This document shows, piece by piece, positions 37,631 to 50,674 of a stretch of 64,000 nt of DNA. The stretch is from Taenia hydatigena (taxonomy: Eukaryota > Platyhelminthes > Cestoda > Cyclophyllidea > Taeniidae). Location of the stretch: contig JADWOT020000297.1 in assembly GCA_036345935.2 (NCBI GenBank), positions 1-64,000 of the forward strand. The letters are read 5' to 3'. Under the pieces are notes generated by a model. That model searched no databases. It worked only from the letters and a program-made list of their open reading frames with translations, and was not told where the DNA came from. The position numbers were made by a program, and so were the translations under genes. Positions within the stretch are counted from its first letter, which is position 1. Each line of letters begins with the position of its first letter.

Positions 37631-38761
37631 CATGTCGTTAAAAAACAACTCATAACCAGCGCTGAAGACGGTAGCGACAGCAGAGCGAGTGCCAGTCAGT
37701 AAGACTGCCCATCATAATAATAATCATCATCATCACCCAACATCCCCACAATCTCGTCAAGTCAAGCACTGCAACACATGAACGGTCGAGCATTACACCA
37801 CTCGACACTGCCGAAACAAGTCAATGTGCTATTGGGTGGGATCCCGTCTACACGCTCCATTGCAGTGGTAGAGCATCTGTACTCAAAGGCCATTGAAGGA
37901 TGAACAAAAGTAGTAGTCAATGCAGACAAGCTTCACCACAATCCCTATGGATCGTGAGCAGGACTACATACGATCGCAATTTACTTCAGTGCAAACCGTC
38001 CCCCCCCCCGTCCCTCCTCCAAGCACCGATCGCCCATCGTATCGCAAACGCAATCACATCAGGAGCAGCCACGCAGCACTCCAGGCAACTCCATCTCCAA
38101 CACTGGCTGCCTGCAAAACATTCATACCTCCGTTATAGAGCAGTCCTAAGCAGGCAGTCAACATTGCAAAACGACTACTCATAATGAATCCGCTAGCGCA
38201 TCCAGTCAACACCTGCATCACATACACACGGCAACCCTAACGTCCTGTCTTACACCGATCGCCTACACCTACACCTCGTCAAATAAACAAACACCAACCA
38301 CTTCACTTCCATGCGGGTACATCACAGTACACACTGATAAACCCAACACATCCCCTCATCCTCCCCTCCACCTCCTCATACGTCTTGCATACCACAATTC
38401 CATCCACATGCAACCACCAAAGCGTCTGGGCAGTGCGAATGGCGACCCTCTTATCATTCGAAACAGACAGCCACCAACAACTATTCGTCATGCAATCTAC
38501 CGGTGACCTCTGTCAACCGATCACACCGAAAATTAGAGTTAACTTGTCAAATATCAATGGCCTTAGCTCACAAGTGCATTGCAGTCTGCGAAAAAGTCGA
38601 TTCCCGTTTAAGTAGCCACCTTAGGACTGCAATCCCGACCAAACAGTCAGAAATCTACTGGCGCACCCACCCACCCATCCACCACCACCACCTGCATCAC
38701 GAGTATGTATTGATTCAAATTCTTGCACTACCTCGGCACTATGCTCCTCGCCGACCGTTGC
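37631..38761. repeat. 1131-bp segment present only in the right arm
   Basis: Bounded by TGC on each side; the left arm has one TGC at about 30041-30043. Contents: an AAT/ATC-rich tract (37708-37735), a GTGGTAGAGCATCTG stretch like a tRNA A box (37866-37880) without a clear B box, a C run near 38003, and short frames (37900-38184). No terminal inverted repeats or longer target duplication. It could be an insertion here or a deletion from the left arm. Confidence 0.75.
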
Positions 38762-38856
38762 AAAACAAACAAACGAGTCCCAAAAATATGGAAGCAAACA
38801 TGGGATAAGCTGCATATAGTAGGCAGGGGAAAATTTTACTGAATCTACTCAATACT

Positions 38857-39399
38857 TTGTCTGGTAGAAAAACATCTTACCACCTGGATGGTTCTTCATT
38901 CTCCTTCGCGTCGCATATTCAATCTGTTCCCTTCCTCATGTCTGCTCACCTCCTGCAACGTATGCACTCACTTCGCCACCACATCTTACCTCGTCAATAC
39001 CTGCCCAATTACGCCAAACTTGTAGGAGCCAAAAACAGTGGACGAGTAGGTGTTCCATCCCCGTTGCAGCCTCTAACAATCTGCGATAAAGAAATGATAG
39101 CACCACAGCCGTACACACCTGTTCAATCACTTCATGTTTACCAACATATCGCGCATGGTTTGACATTCAATGGGATAAGTTCCAGTTTTGCAATTGCATT
39201 GCCTACAGCACGTTTCCAATTACCCCGTCAACGCCCCATTAAAAATAACCCAATCAAAAATGTGCTTAGGAATTTAAAACTACTTAAGCCTAATGCACAA
39301 AGGTCCGCTACAGACCTCCGGTCAAACAATTTCATGTCCCCTAGACCCCAGATCTTTGTGTCTGGATTAGAATCGGGCACCGAGGCATGCCAAAGCTGA
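38857..39399 (+). CDS. 180-codon open frame, unrecognised (right arm)
   Basis: Mirror of 29404-29946 with the same 180-residue product. No splice or promoter evidence. Confidence 0.2.
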   Translation: MSGRKTSYHLDGSSFSFASHIQSVPFLMSAHLLQRMHSLRHHILPRQYLPNYAKLVGAKNSGRVGVPSPLQPLTICDKEMIAPQPYTPVQSLHVYQHIAHGLTFNGISSSFAIALPTARFQLPRQRPIKNNPIKNVLRNLKLLKPNAQRSATDLRSNNFMSPRPQIFVSGLESGTEACQS

Positions 39400-42300
39400 A
39401 TCCACTATCAAGTGGCCACTGAGATCTTACATATAAGCTGCATTAGGAAAAGGTCAACACAACTAAGGATTTAGGTTTCAACCAGTGATGTAGATCTTAA
39501 TGAGTAATCCCAATGCGAAGTGTCCTACAGTCGTAATCGAATCTACCGGTATGAGTAATGACAACAACTTGGACAATCCAATTTTGCTATGCACCAGTTA
39601 CGAAAAGATTTGGCAATCTAGGGCAAAAGCAAAATACTGATCAAAAACGCGTACATTAAAAACATTAACGCATTAAGGGGAATGTCGACATTTCGTAACC
39701 AGAGATTCATTCTCACCTGAGCACCGTTCGAAGCAATGGCGAAGGCGGGATTCACATTTAGTGTTGGTCGATAGCGCTCCCACACTTATAATAAACGCTT
39801 CACCGCGGAAAGCAAACTTCCGTCGAATTCAGGGTCTCCAATGTCCGCGACAAGAAGAAAAGCTAAATAATAGCCACATCTACAACTACATTTAACAAAT
39901 TATGCTGCAGCTGTCAAACTTTTCTGTTCGTAAAAGAAACAGACCATTTAAAACACTACCGCAACAATCCTAATTAATCGCTTAAACCACTTTGCAGCAT
40001 AAAAAATTACCGCAATTTCGCATCATATCTAACAGTAACCTATTCCTTTCATTCGCGATTAACTTAGCGAATAGGCGCGTACAAAATCGAATAACTGAGT
40101 ACATGTATATGCATAAGAGCTTTCCAAAACGACTGAAAATAATGCAAAAAGTTAGTGGGCTCTCAAGTTCTCCCACAAATCAAGCCCCACTAATAACTAA
40201 TAAAAAGTCAGTGCGGTAAAAATAACAAACCATTTAATGTGAATAGTAATATCAGTCTTCAAAGTACCCCACAACCCTACACGATAAATTAGACGGATAG
40301 CAAATAGTCCTCTGCAAAGGACCATACACTAACCATGAAGCACTCGTATGCCGATCCGTGACAAATCGAACTTAGCAATGCATTCGAACACGAGTGGCAT
40401 ATTTGCGCAATGAATGACAATCCTCATGTGCATAATTTATTCCAAATCTTTGCTGTATTCGAGCAATCATCAACACCACTTTGACGCGCTATTATATAAT
40501 GACTAGCACAGTTTATCCTGCGTAAATTTATGTAACTTCACTAAGAGATGAGTTGACTCACTGTCATCGTGTGATTCCTAAATCCTGTTGCAGCACAAAA
40601 TTTGTCTGCATCAACAGCTAAAATGACGGGGTGAAGAAGCATGCGTTAACGTTAATAATGGTTTGTGCCGAGATATGCCTTGAGCACAGCTAGCATTTTC
40701 ACACACCAATGTAATTTTATTTAAAATTTTGATTAGCTGTAATTTTAAGGGTTATAGCAATACCTATTACCAAAGTTTGCTTTTTGTAAAGCGAATAGTC
40801 TTTGCATATGCTCGGCGGTAAACACGAAAATTTGGGATTTGGTGGGATTGTTGTTGCGGCGTCTGGCTTGCGCTTTGCTTTAAAGGAAGCAGATGTGTGA
40901 GTATCCATTATAAAGTGTGTTTTTTTTGTTTACTTTGTGTATGGTTAGGAGTTCAGATTGCCGTGAAGTTGTGGTTGGGGATTTTCGGCTTGCTGCGTCC
41001 ATAGTTTCTGTATTGCCTGTAATGGCATGCTCGAATTCTCTTGTCTACTTCAATCCAGTGCTAGTATCGACAATGTCATTCTTGACGTAGGTGACTTGTT
41101 GTAGTATGGTTAAGTTTGCTTGTTTTGGTGGGTGCAAGTTCTTTTCAAATTGAGAAGTGCGGGGTTTGGATTTTCTTGTTGGTTACGCGTCTCATTTGTA
41201 TGCATGAAGTAACCTGTCGAACTGTTTCAGAGGAATCTAAGTTATTACAACAAATGTTTTGGAAAGCCATAAAGTTGGGACGAGGAAATCTCGACCTTGT
41301 TTTTTCATGCTACAAGCACGGGCAAATCTGTCGGGAAGAACTGACAAACGATTCAACGATTGTAGGATGTAGTTCTCTGCGCCTTGATTTGACCTCTATC
41401 GCATCAGCGGATTCAAAAATGTGAATTTCTAGTTATTCTAGCAGTTAATCGTGAAAGTTTGCCTACGAGATAAGGATTCACATTGCCTTTTTTCCTATGT
41501 TCTAGTCCAGATAACTGTTGTTGGCTTTGCTGAAAAGTAAGAGCAAGCACTCACGTGCTGACTTTGGTTACCAAACATAGAAGTTTAATTTTTTACGATG
41601 GCTCCAAATGGGTTTTAATGCAACTCACACATCTTTTCATTGATTGTAGAAACAAATACTGATGAAAATATTTTATTGTTAGCGTTGGAGTAGATGCATT
41701 ATAATTTAGTCACCAAGGTGCAGAAGCGTCAGATTGCACTTTATTTCCGCTCTGCTATCTGGTTTAAGCTTTTCATTGTGGAGATTTCATTTCGGTCTAG
41801 GTAAATCTCATGCGGTCGGTCAATGCTAAGACAGAGTTGGAAGTATTTCTTTATGAAGGCGCTTTCTTCGTCTCCTGTAAAGGTCTTCCGTCCCTGTTTC
41901 TCAGCTGCAAGGATTAATGAGGACGTCTACTCTGTACGACGCGGTCACTGGAGGTTGAAAGAGTCTGCGCCCCTTCATCGTCCATTTTGACAGGATGCAA
42001 TTCATTCGACGCTCCTTGCATGGGGCAGCGAACCACAGTGTCATGGCAACAAGTACGTGCGTTGAGGCGAACAATCAAAAGGCTGTTTTTTTTCGGTGAA
42101 ACTACGGGTGTCAACTACTCGACCCCTTTCTCATCTCCTTGCTGAATCGTGGGTGCAGCCGATGTTTTGATGACTGTCACCCAGTAGTAGCCAAAGTAAG
42201 TGTTTACCTCCCCTACCAATGTAACACATTTGGTGTCCTTACTTTTTTTGAATACGCTCGACGTCAACCATGTATTGTTGGTTCCTCATCGGTTTGTAAT

Positions 42301-42822
42301 GTGGCAAAGTAGGCGTGGGAGCTTGATTTGGTAAAGAAATGCGCTTATTTTTATGACCAAGTTCCTGATGTCGATTGAATGATAAAGCACGTGGGCTGTG
42401 GTAAAGCTGTTGTAATGGAGGTGGGTGAAGTCATGTTACGTGGTTATTTTTTGAGCCAAACGGAAGCGAGCCGATGTAACACGTAGGGTTGTAGTGTTCT
42501 TTGTTCTTCAGAGTTTCTGTGACTTGTTCTTTTCTGCGTCATGATTCTTTCCACTTCTCCCTTGTGTCTTCGTTGGATTTTTGCGCACCTGACATTACGC
42601 CTTTTGTTTTTCTTAGTTTTTCATAATCTTGTCCTTGGTAAGAGAAATGAAGGCAGGAGAATGATTATTGAAAGTGGACATTAATTTCCATTAACATCAA
42701 GTTGGTACATTAAATTGATACTTTTCTCCGACTGCTGATTGTCGTGCGGTTCGACCCGGGTTTTTACTCCTGCAGGAAGACGGCAACGTGATTTGTCAAT
42801 TACGCACTAGAAAAGCCAAGTT

Positions 42823-42895
42823 TGTGTACTGGTAGCTCAGCTGCTCTTAGTCGTCATGGTTTCTAAGTGTGGGGTTCGAATTCGGTCTCGTGAGT
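42823..42895 (+). ncRNA. tRNA-like Pol III promoter segment (SINE-like), right arm
   Basis: A box TGGTAGCTCAGC at 42830-42841 and B box GGTTCGAATTC at 42873-42883, start-to-start spacing 43, as in tRNA genes. The acceptor ends do not pair well, so it is not a working tRNA; a tRNA-derived retroposon head is more likely. A second, weaker A/B-like pair follows (TCGGCCGAGTGG at 43063 and GTCGATTCC at 43101). Units A and C lack this segment. No target duplication was identified. Confidence 0.5.
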
Positions 42896-43620
42896 TTGCA
42901 GAAAAAAATGGTGGTAAATAAATTGGTGTGGGAGATCTGGAGTGGTCTTGACGTCTCTTTGGTTTTGGCCTGTATCATAAGGCTAGAATGCAAAACACTG
43001 TATCCGACTGACACGCGATGAGGAAGTGAAGTGGAAATGTTGAGCCAGTCTATGCCGTAAGTTCGGCCGAGTGGCCGCATGGTGTGATTCCTGTACAGCT
43101 GTCGATTCCTGCATGGTGCTTAACTTGCAAATGCTGAATTGTTGTTAGTGTTCGGTTGTTGTTTTGCTCGGTTTTGAGTTTATAACCACTCTTTGTTATC
43201 TCATTGTGAGGTCTTTTCATCTACTCTGTTGCTTTCTTCACACAACGGCTGCGTACTCCATTAACCATTCGCTTCCACTCCACTATGACCCTGCTTTTCT
43301 TACAGGTAGGGAATGCGATACGACAAAGACAGTGATCAGCAGCCAATTGCTGAACCTACACCCCTCAGCCACCTTCATCATCTTGCTGCAGCGCCGTTAT
43401 CGCGATCACGAAGCCGGAGATCGCTGACGATCCCCTCGCCAGCTCAGTCATCCTCGCCTGTATGGCACTAACCATCTGCGCAGATGGATTATAGAGGTTA
43501 ACGATCAGTGTGTCTTTGGCGTCGTCTCTCTTGCTGTATGTCTAGTCCATAAAATTCCTCGCTGCAGAGGCAACTCTTACCCGCTAACCCTCCACTTCTG
43601 TGCACTCTTTTTGTTTGAAG

Positions 43621-43859
43621 TGGTGCGGATTCATGCCACTATTAATGAGCGGTCAGTTGTTGCTGCACCTGAAAATGAAGTCGCTGCAGCTGATGGTTTT
43701 GCTACTATCGCTGCTTCCTCGTTGCCTGCCCGTGAGGTTATGGATTTGGTTGCACGGACTGTGGAAGTGGCGGAACCTGACGAACATGTGGTTTTTGCTG
43801 TAAGTCGATGCCTTGCAGGAGGGAAGGAAAGGGAGTCGGAGGCTTGCTTTGTCCGAAAT
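43621..43859 (+). CDS. RA-domain-like exon, unit B right arm
   Basis: Mirror of 24939-25177, with the same acceptor, donor, length and phase. It differs from the left copy at two residues, including Trp to Arg in INEW (TGG to CGG). The Trp is present in the A, C and left-B copies, so the right copy carries the derived state. It stays open through the donor. Confidence 0.45.
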
Positions 43860-44585
43860 GTAAGTTTCTTTTTCCTACACTATGTATTGATGGAATTGAA
43901 TTTGAACTCTTTTGGCTAATCGGTAGTCATTTCCAATGTAATCTGAGCATTTGATTTTCTTGCTTTCTCTAAGTTAGCCGAAAGCTGCTGAAGATTTTTA
44001 TCAGTTGACTGTTGCCTCGATGCAGTTTCGGACTTCACTGCGCATGAGTTACTCTTTGTCAAAATTAGTGGGCCTTGTTGACTAAGACTGCAAAATATCG
44101 GTACTGGTGTTTGATTGCCGAATATGGACGATTGTATTGAACAACAAACTCGTGTTTAGACAACCCAATTGGGTGACTTAAATTGCCAGGATCTCTCAGT
44201 TCCCGACTGATGACTTTGGGTTGCACTCGTTCTGATTTTGTGCCGCGGTTGTGATGTAACCTGCCACTAAAATTTGTCACCCCTATGCAAACTGCCTTTT
44301 GTCGTTTTGAAATGCCTGTAATGAGTTTGAGTGGTTGAAGTGAGGCGATGCTTCCTCACTTATCACCTGCGGTTTTGCTGTTACCAAGTCGTAGGCTGCT
44401 TGATAATGCATTGGATGATCGAAAGAGTTCGTACGGTTTTCGATGGGACCTGTTAGAGCACGTTGTATGGATGTGATGGTGTCTGCTGCTGCCGCTTTGA
44501 TGGCTGCTATCCTTTGGTTGAAAGCGATTGGGATGTGGCATACCTCTTTTGGCTGGTGTCATGCGAGACTGATGTGTGAGCAGCG

Positions 44586-44885
44586 ATGCGACAGTTGGTT
44601 AATCACCCCTACGCTATCATCGAAGTGGTTGTGGTGGTAGTGGTGGATGCTGAGCACATGACTGCCATTCGCATGCCAGAGGGTAGGATTGATGGGCCAT
44701 GTATTTGTTGCTACTGCACCTCCATGTCTGTGTGGAGTGATTCTCTGGCTGAGCGACTGAGTGGGAGGAAAGCTAGGATTGCTGGGGATGGAAGATTGCA
44801 TCACTGTTTTCTCCTAAGCGGTCCTCTTACAGGTCTGGAGTGCGCACCACTCTATCCTGACAAGAGAGTGCTTTGTTCATATTGA
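44586..44885 (+). pseudogene. Second coding-like frame of the unit, B right arm
   Basis: Mirror of 23913-24212 with the same tandem stops (44883-44888). A possible acceptor (GTGAGCAG, ending 44582) precedes it. Confidence 0.35.
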
Positions 44886-46939
44886 TAGTGGAATGCAGAC
44901 GCAGTTGTTGAGAATGAGTCGTTCGCTTACGAAGTCCGAACGTTGGTGATGCCTTCGATGTGTGTACTCGATGGGATTTCGGTGCAACTAGGGGATGTTT
45001 GAGAGAAACTTCTTAAGAAGTGTAAGATCAATCAATCGGTGGAAAGGAAATGCTACGCCTAGGGGGCGATTTTAAGACCATTCTTCACTACTGCAATACT
45101 TGCCTATGAGAAGGCACATACACGAGATTGTAGGGAGATTAGAGAAGATCCGGCTTATAATGCGCACTACTGGAGCAGGTGTCTTTTATGCATCGTAGGA
45201 ACCAGGCGGGGTACAGACACAGATGCATCGGTGAAGGATGACGGAGAAGCAGTGGTGGTGGAGTCTGTGGTACGTGGAGAATTGGCGTTGTCGTCTAACG
45301 CATCACTGCAGGCTACGCACGGCTAGGTGTCGGAGGGACTGGATGCAGCCTACCGCAAACATGTTGCCTCAACTGCTACAATTCGGACTGCCTCGATGGT
45401 ACAGGAAGTGAGGCTGGCAGAAATGGGGAAGGGGCCTTAATCGAGTACAGGTTATCGCCACGGAATTGGAGGCGAGGGTGGCTGAGTTCCTGGTACTGAC
45501 TGTTGTCGTCTGTTTTCTACTTTTGTAAGATTTTATTGCTCTCCCATTTGCCCATTCATGACGCGAAGTACTCGGCCACTTCATATCAATTTGTATCCCG
45601 TGTTCACATAGCCATCCATAATTTGTTCTTAATCGCTTTATTTTCTTCGTTCGCTCCTTACTTTTGTATTCAACTCAACAACTTGGTTTTACCTGCTCGA
45701 TGTCGCACCGATTATTCTGATCAAGTCATCTGGTGAATCTCGTTTTAAGTTTGCGGGCAGTGCTCTTGGATTAGTCGCTTGTTTTGAGAGTGCCCTAAGA
45801 GTTGCCTTCGAGCTTACGTGCACAGTGTCTGCATTGGTGAGGCACGTGGTTGAAGTGTAGAGGTGTTAATATGTTTGGAGATGGAAGGGTTTTTTTGTTG
45901 TAGGTGTGCGTGAACACCACTAACCCAGTCGACTGTGATGCAGCTGTCTAGTCTCTTGTAGCTCTCAATGAGTTCGTCCTACTGGTAGGCAATGCTAGGC
46001 ACAGACACTGAGCGCGCGTCTAGCTGATGAGCAGATCTGGGAGAGTCGGTGGGCAATCGTCTGCACGTTCAATGTGTGCTCACCACTTAAGAGATTGATT
46101 TGGGTGACAAGGCCTAGATGAAGGCGTTTTAGAGGGGGGGAGGGTAGGGTGGAAGACCAGTGCATGTAGCATTCTCTTTCTGTGCGCGGACGGAATGGCG
46201 ATGAAGGTGGTGACGCAGTAGCAATGGACTCTTGTTGAAGTGACTGACTCGGAGCTCGTAACTGATAAAGTACAACCTTTTCTTCACTCCTTGGATTCTG
46301 TTTGTTTTCACCCACCGTTTGTGTCAAATTCAGTCCAAAGTTGGGTTGACCTTGACAGAGACTGAAAAGCGGTTCGAGTGCCTTCTCGTGTTGACCTCTT
46401 TGCTTCAATATAGTCCCACTACATTCCTCTGTAATTTGTGCGTTGAAAGCTCACGACCAGCCTGTGCTTGCCCACAATGTGCCTACAACTTGTCATGCAT
46501 GGGTCAGTTTTTGCCTACTGTGGAGGATTTGTGTATTGTATTCTCAGAAAGCAATTGCCATCGTTGTCTATCAGTGGTCACTCTATAATGCCTTTTGAGG
46601 GCACAAATGGTACCGCAAGTCTCACCACCACGGCAACTGACGATGGCTACGGTAGGAGAGACGAGATCATGCAAGAGAGGGCCTGCAAGTGTCCTGAGCT
46701 TAAATAAATGACATTTGATCGAGAGGGAAGGTTGATGAAAGGTGTAGAGCTGATGTCGGATTCCATAAATTGGACAAGGCGATGAAAGAGGATTGTGATG
46801 GAGAGTAGGAGTGGAGGGAGGGGATTTCTAGGTCCGTCGAAAGGTTACAAAAGGGAAGGCAGCTGATTGTGGCGAAAAATGCAAGGATTGGTAGGGTGGA
46901 GCTGTCGGCTCTTTCCAACCATGCGAAGGCTGCTCTGGC

Positions 46940-46973
46940 TGCTGCTGCTGCTGCTGCTGGTGGTGGTGGTGGT
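46940..46973. repeat. GCT/GGT trinucleotide tract, right
   Basis: Mirror of 21846-21875, six bases longer in the GGT part. Confidence 0.85.
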
Positions 46974-47288
46974 CAAGACGCTGGACCATTGTGAGACTTT
47001 CTGCCCAACGAACTGGGGCTGCGCCTTTGCGCATTTCCATTCAGGCATCCCTGACATTCGCCTAAACGTCCATTTATTGAGGACGCAGCCCATCCCCCTC
47101 TAATCTGCGTATCCATTTACTCCTGCCATTTGTTCACTCATTCACATTGACTACTTCCGTTCGTGCATTTCTTTGGCGTCGATTCACCTTCAGAAGCAGA
47201 GTCGACATCACATTCCTGCTTGAAAGTGCTTTCTTCATTTGGCGAAAAAGCTTGCCAACTCTACTAGGCGGGTTGTTATGGGCATAGG

Positions 47289-47951
47289 AGGGAAGGAAGG
47301 AAGGAAGGAAGGAAGGAAGGAAGGAAGGAAGGAAGGAAGGAAGGAAGGAAGGAAGGAAGGAAGGAAGGAAGGAAGAAGGAAGGGAGGAAGGAAGGAAGGA
47401 AGGAGGAAGGAAGGAAGGAAGAAGAAGGAAGGAAGAAGGAAGGAAGGAAAGGAAAGGAGGAAGGAAGGAAGGAAGGAAGAAGGAAGGAAGGAAGGAAGGA
47501 GGAAGGAAGGAAGGAAGGAGGAAAGGAAGGAAGAAGGAAGGCAGGAAGGAAGGAAGGAAGGAAGGAAGGAAGGAAGGAGGAAGAAGGAAGGAAGGAGGAG
47601 GGAAGGAAGGAAGGAAGGAAGGAAGGAAGGAAGGAAGGAAGGAAGGAGGAAGGAAGGAAGAAGAAGAGGAAGGAAGGAAGGAAGGAAGAAGGAAGGAAGG
47701 AAGAGGAAGGAAGGAAGAAGGAAGGAGGAGGAAGGAAGGAAGGAGAAGGAAGAAGGAAGGAAGGAAGGAAAGGAAGGATGGAAGGAAGGAGGAAGGAAGG
47801 AAGGAGGAAGGAAGGAAGGAAGGAAGGAAGGAAGGAAGGAAGGAAGGAAGGAAGGAAGGAAGGAAGGAAGGAAGGAAGGAAGGAAGGAAGGAAGGAAGGA
47901 AGGAAGGAAGGAAGGAAGGAAGGAAGGAAGGAAGGAAGGAAGGAAGGAAGG
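47289..47951. repeat. (GGAA)n microsatellite, right arm only
   Basis: About 660 bp of GGAA repeats with AGAA/GGAGG interruptions, ending in a purer run from about 47807. The left-arm position (21511-21529) has only TTCCCTTCCTTCCTTCCCT. The very long open frames over it on both strands are artefacts of a stop-free repeat. Confidence 0.97.
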
Positions 47952-48924
47952 GAACGAAGTCAGCGTTGAAGCAGGCGGTAGGGCAGAGGATGGTACCTTT
48001 TCGATGGCGGGTCGTGGTGGGGGGGAGGGGGGAGTGAGGTCCTCCAGTTCCATCTGCTCCGCGGCTGCACCCACCAACACTTCATTTCATCGTGGTATCA
48101 GCAACAAGCTGTACCCATTAGCAACCATCTCAACTCGCAGCTGTTAATGTCGCTGTGGGTGTAGTTAGATGAACGCCTCGACAGAAGTACTAACGGATTT
48201 GTATGTGTGCCCCAGCTCTGTAGTACGTAGCTGAAGTCAGTACTTGTGGCCCATTGGAGATTCGCAGAGTATATGGGTGAAGGAGAGGACGGTTGAGAAC
48301 TTATGCGTTTGCTGTGGAGGTTGATGGCTTCGGTCCCGAAATTTGTGGTTCTGTGTGTTTGTTTGGATTCTAGCACTCAATTGGATTTTCTTTGGATGCG
48401 TTCACTGCTGACGATACTTACTTTTACTACTGTTCCGGATTCATACATTTATCTTACCTCCTTCCACCAGTTTTGTTTTGCTTTACAATGCATCAGTGTT
48501 CACGTCTACTTAGTCTCTCTGCTACTGATGAGTTTGTAAGTAGCCAAGACTAAGGATTCTGTGGAGCACCTACCAGCAGACGAGTTCAAATATTTCAAGG
48601 ACACGTGAAGCATTATTCTTTGGGGTTGTGGACACTTAAAGAATGGGCTTGCTGTCAATTGCCTGCCACATCAAAGAACTTAGAACCTGATTGTAGTTAA
48701 TCTTCCTCTGTAGTGTTCAACATCAAATGCGGCACGACGATGCAATTGGGAGGAGGCTGCATGTCGTCATTGTTTGCACCGGCAGCAACAAACTACCTCT
48801 ACGTTCGCTATTTTCCCACTGTATAATGCAAATGCGCATCGAGAAAAAGTTGTCCTATGAGGGCGGATTCCGTTTGAGACACATGAGTTGATCACCCATT
48901 GTAAGCACCTGCGACAAGTGGGTT

Positions 48925-49266
48925 TTGGGAGGAGGGGGTGATTATTTGGAGGAAGGATCAGCGTCTGACAACAGGATGAGTGCAGATTCTTCCAATGCAA
49001 ACGTGACACTGCGTTTAACAAATGATTCGAAGCAGGAGGGCGAAAAAGCTGTGCGAATTTATTTAATTAAGGTCGAACTCGGACGTGCATTGCATGAAAT
49101 TGGGCTGGAAGAAGCACAGCCACTACAGCTCGAGGTGTGGTTAGCCGTAACAGGTATCACATCTATTGGAACGTACTGGGTGAACTTGAGAATGGGCAGT
49201 TTTGGTGGTGACGACAGGCTCATCGGTTGCCTTCGCACAACCACTTCTCTATCAATTTGTACATAA
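48925..49266 (+). CDS. Conserved 113-codon frame of unknown function, unit B right arm
   Basis: Mirror of 20199-20540, identical protein. It lies about 1.4 kb upstream of the multi-exon candidate gene on the same strand and might be an upstream exon of it, but no splice sites link them convincingly. Confidence 0.3.
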   Translation: MGGGGDYLEEGSASDNRMSADSSNANVTLRLTNDSKQEGEKAVRIYLIKVELGRALHEIGLEEAQPLQLEVWLAVTGITSIGTYWVNLRMGSFGGDDRLIGCLRTTTSLSICT

Positions 49267-49330
49267 TGCGTAAGATTGTGGAAATGGATGTAACTCTAAC
49301 TGTGTGCAAGTCTTATACCTCCTAAGTCTA

Positions 49331-50674
49331 GTTATGCTGCTCATTGTTGATTGCTGTAAGGCAAGAACTTTTCCATCGAATTTGCGCAGCGTCGGACGAA
49401 GGATCGGTGATTTCATTACTGCGAGGCTGAACGTAACCCAGGTAGACACTGGCCAATCCTGTTGATGCACGACATGAATACTCACTTCTCGCGTTTACAT
49501 CTCCTTGTGTGATGCTTTCCTTTATTCGGTGGAGTTCCACAGACAAGATGAAAGTGAGTAACAGCTCTTAATAAGGCGACACTATACACTGACAAATCCA
49601 ATGAAGGCTCTCACCCCCACTTCAAGGACACAAAGCTAGCCATTCAAGCAATTCGTACTTAACCTACCAGTATGGCACCTACGATGCTGTGATAAAAGCG
49701 CTTTGATCTATGATCTACGTGACTATGGTCTATGTTCTATCCTTAGTCAGTAGAAGAGTAGAGTGAAGCTGGGCTGTGCCCAATGCCACTCTTATAAGCC
49801 GCGGCATTGTCATCTGATGAGGAGGACAGTCATGTCACAGTTATCCACCAATCACAATCCGCGATTACATGGGACGGCTCAAAGGCCGTAGAAGGAGGGA
49901 GGGAGGACTAAGTTGATGCGTCTCATCCACCAAAGGCTCCGTGCCTATGCATTGAATGCCATGTAAAAGAATTGCTTGCGAGGATGCTCGCAAATTTGTC
50001 ACTTGGGTGCTTCAAGACAGTGTTTACAAGGAGAAGAGTCAGAGGAGATGAATGGCAGGCCTTTATTATCGTTCGCGGTTTGTAATCAAACAGGTGGTGC
50101 TGCAAGGTTTTGACCCAAGTGCAAGTATAGTTAAATAAGCAGAATTTTTTCTTGCAAATCTTCTCCCGTCTGCGGCGCTGTCCTTTCGCATGATATGCAC
50201 TGAAGTCCACTTAAAATGTATTATGAGATTGCACCTACCTCCGAGGTTCGAAGAGGGATGCTTATAATCCAACTTCAATTGGTGCAGAGGTGCTTACAAA
50301 GGCATCGTAATAAGCTGACACCAGATCAGACATAATCAGTAAGAAGAATAAGAGCTGTGGTAGAAAATAGCCTAGCGAAGAAAGTCTGCCATTTTACCAC
50401 CACCAATCAAGTGCCAGGAGCCCCAGGCGCCATCGAACTGATAAGTGCAAACATTCAGTGGCGTCAATGATTTCAAAAGCTAAAATGAAAAGACGTCTCT
50501 CCCCATTCACTTGTTCGCGTTCTGCTGCTATTGACGTAATAGCATGCTTTCATCGCGGAAATCTCCTCATCGTGCAGAATCGCTGACTCACGTCGTAGAC
50601 TGCGAAGTGGATGAATAAGAGCCAAAAGCATTTGTCCGGGAGAAAGTGAAAGACATATTTGTCTATCAATTGCA
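49331..50674. other. Right arm between unit B and the candidate gene: nothing assigned
   Basis: Mirror of about 18790-20139. Upstream region of the multi-exon candidate; no convincing promoter or first exon was recognised. Confidence 0.3.

Larger units (their letters stand above)
40382..49330 (+). repeat. Unit B, right arm
   Basis: Mirror of 20140-28420, longer mainly because of the (GGAA)n expansion. About 46290-48714 has no partner in unit A and holds the microsatellite, short open frames and no recognisable gene. Confidence 0.85.

Noticed and set aside
37900..38184. 94-codon gene in the right-only segment
   Set aside because: It overlaps another frame of similar length, has no splice or domain support, and the segment has low-complexity tracts.
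42823..42895. Functional tRNA gene
   Set aside because: The internal boxes are good but the acceptor stem does not pair, and there is no clear anticodon arm.
47235..48147. Open frames of 281 and 302 codons on both strands
   Set aside because: They run through the (GGAA)n tract, which lacks stops in all frames; the residues are only (KEGR)n or (FLPS)n-type repeats.
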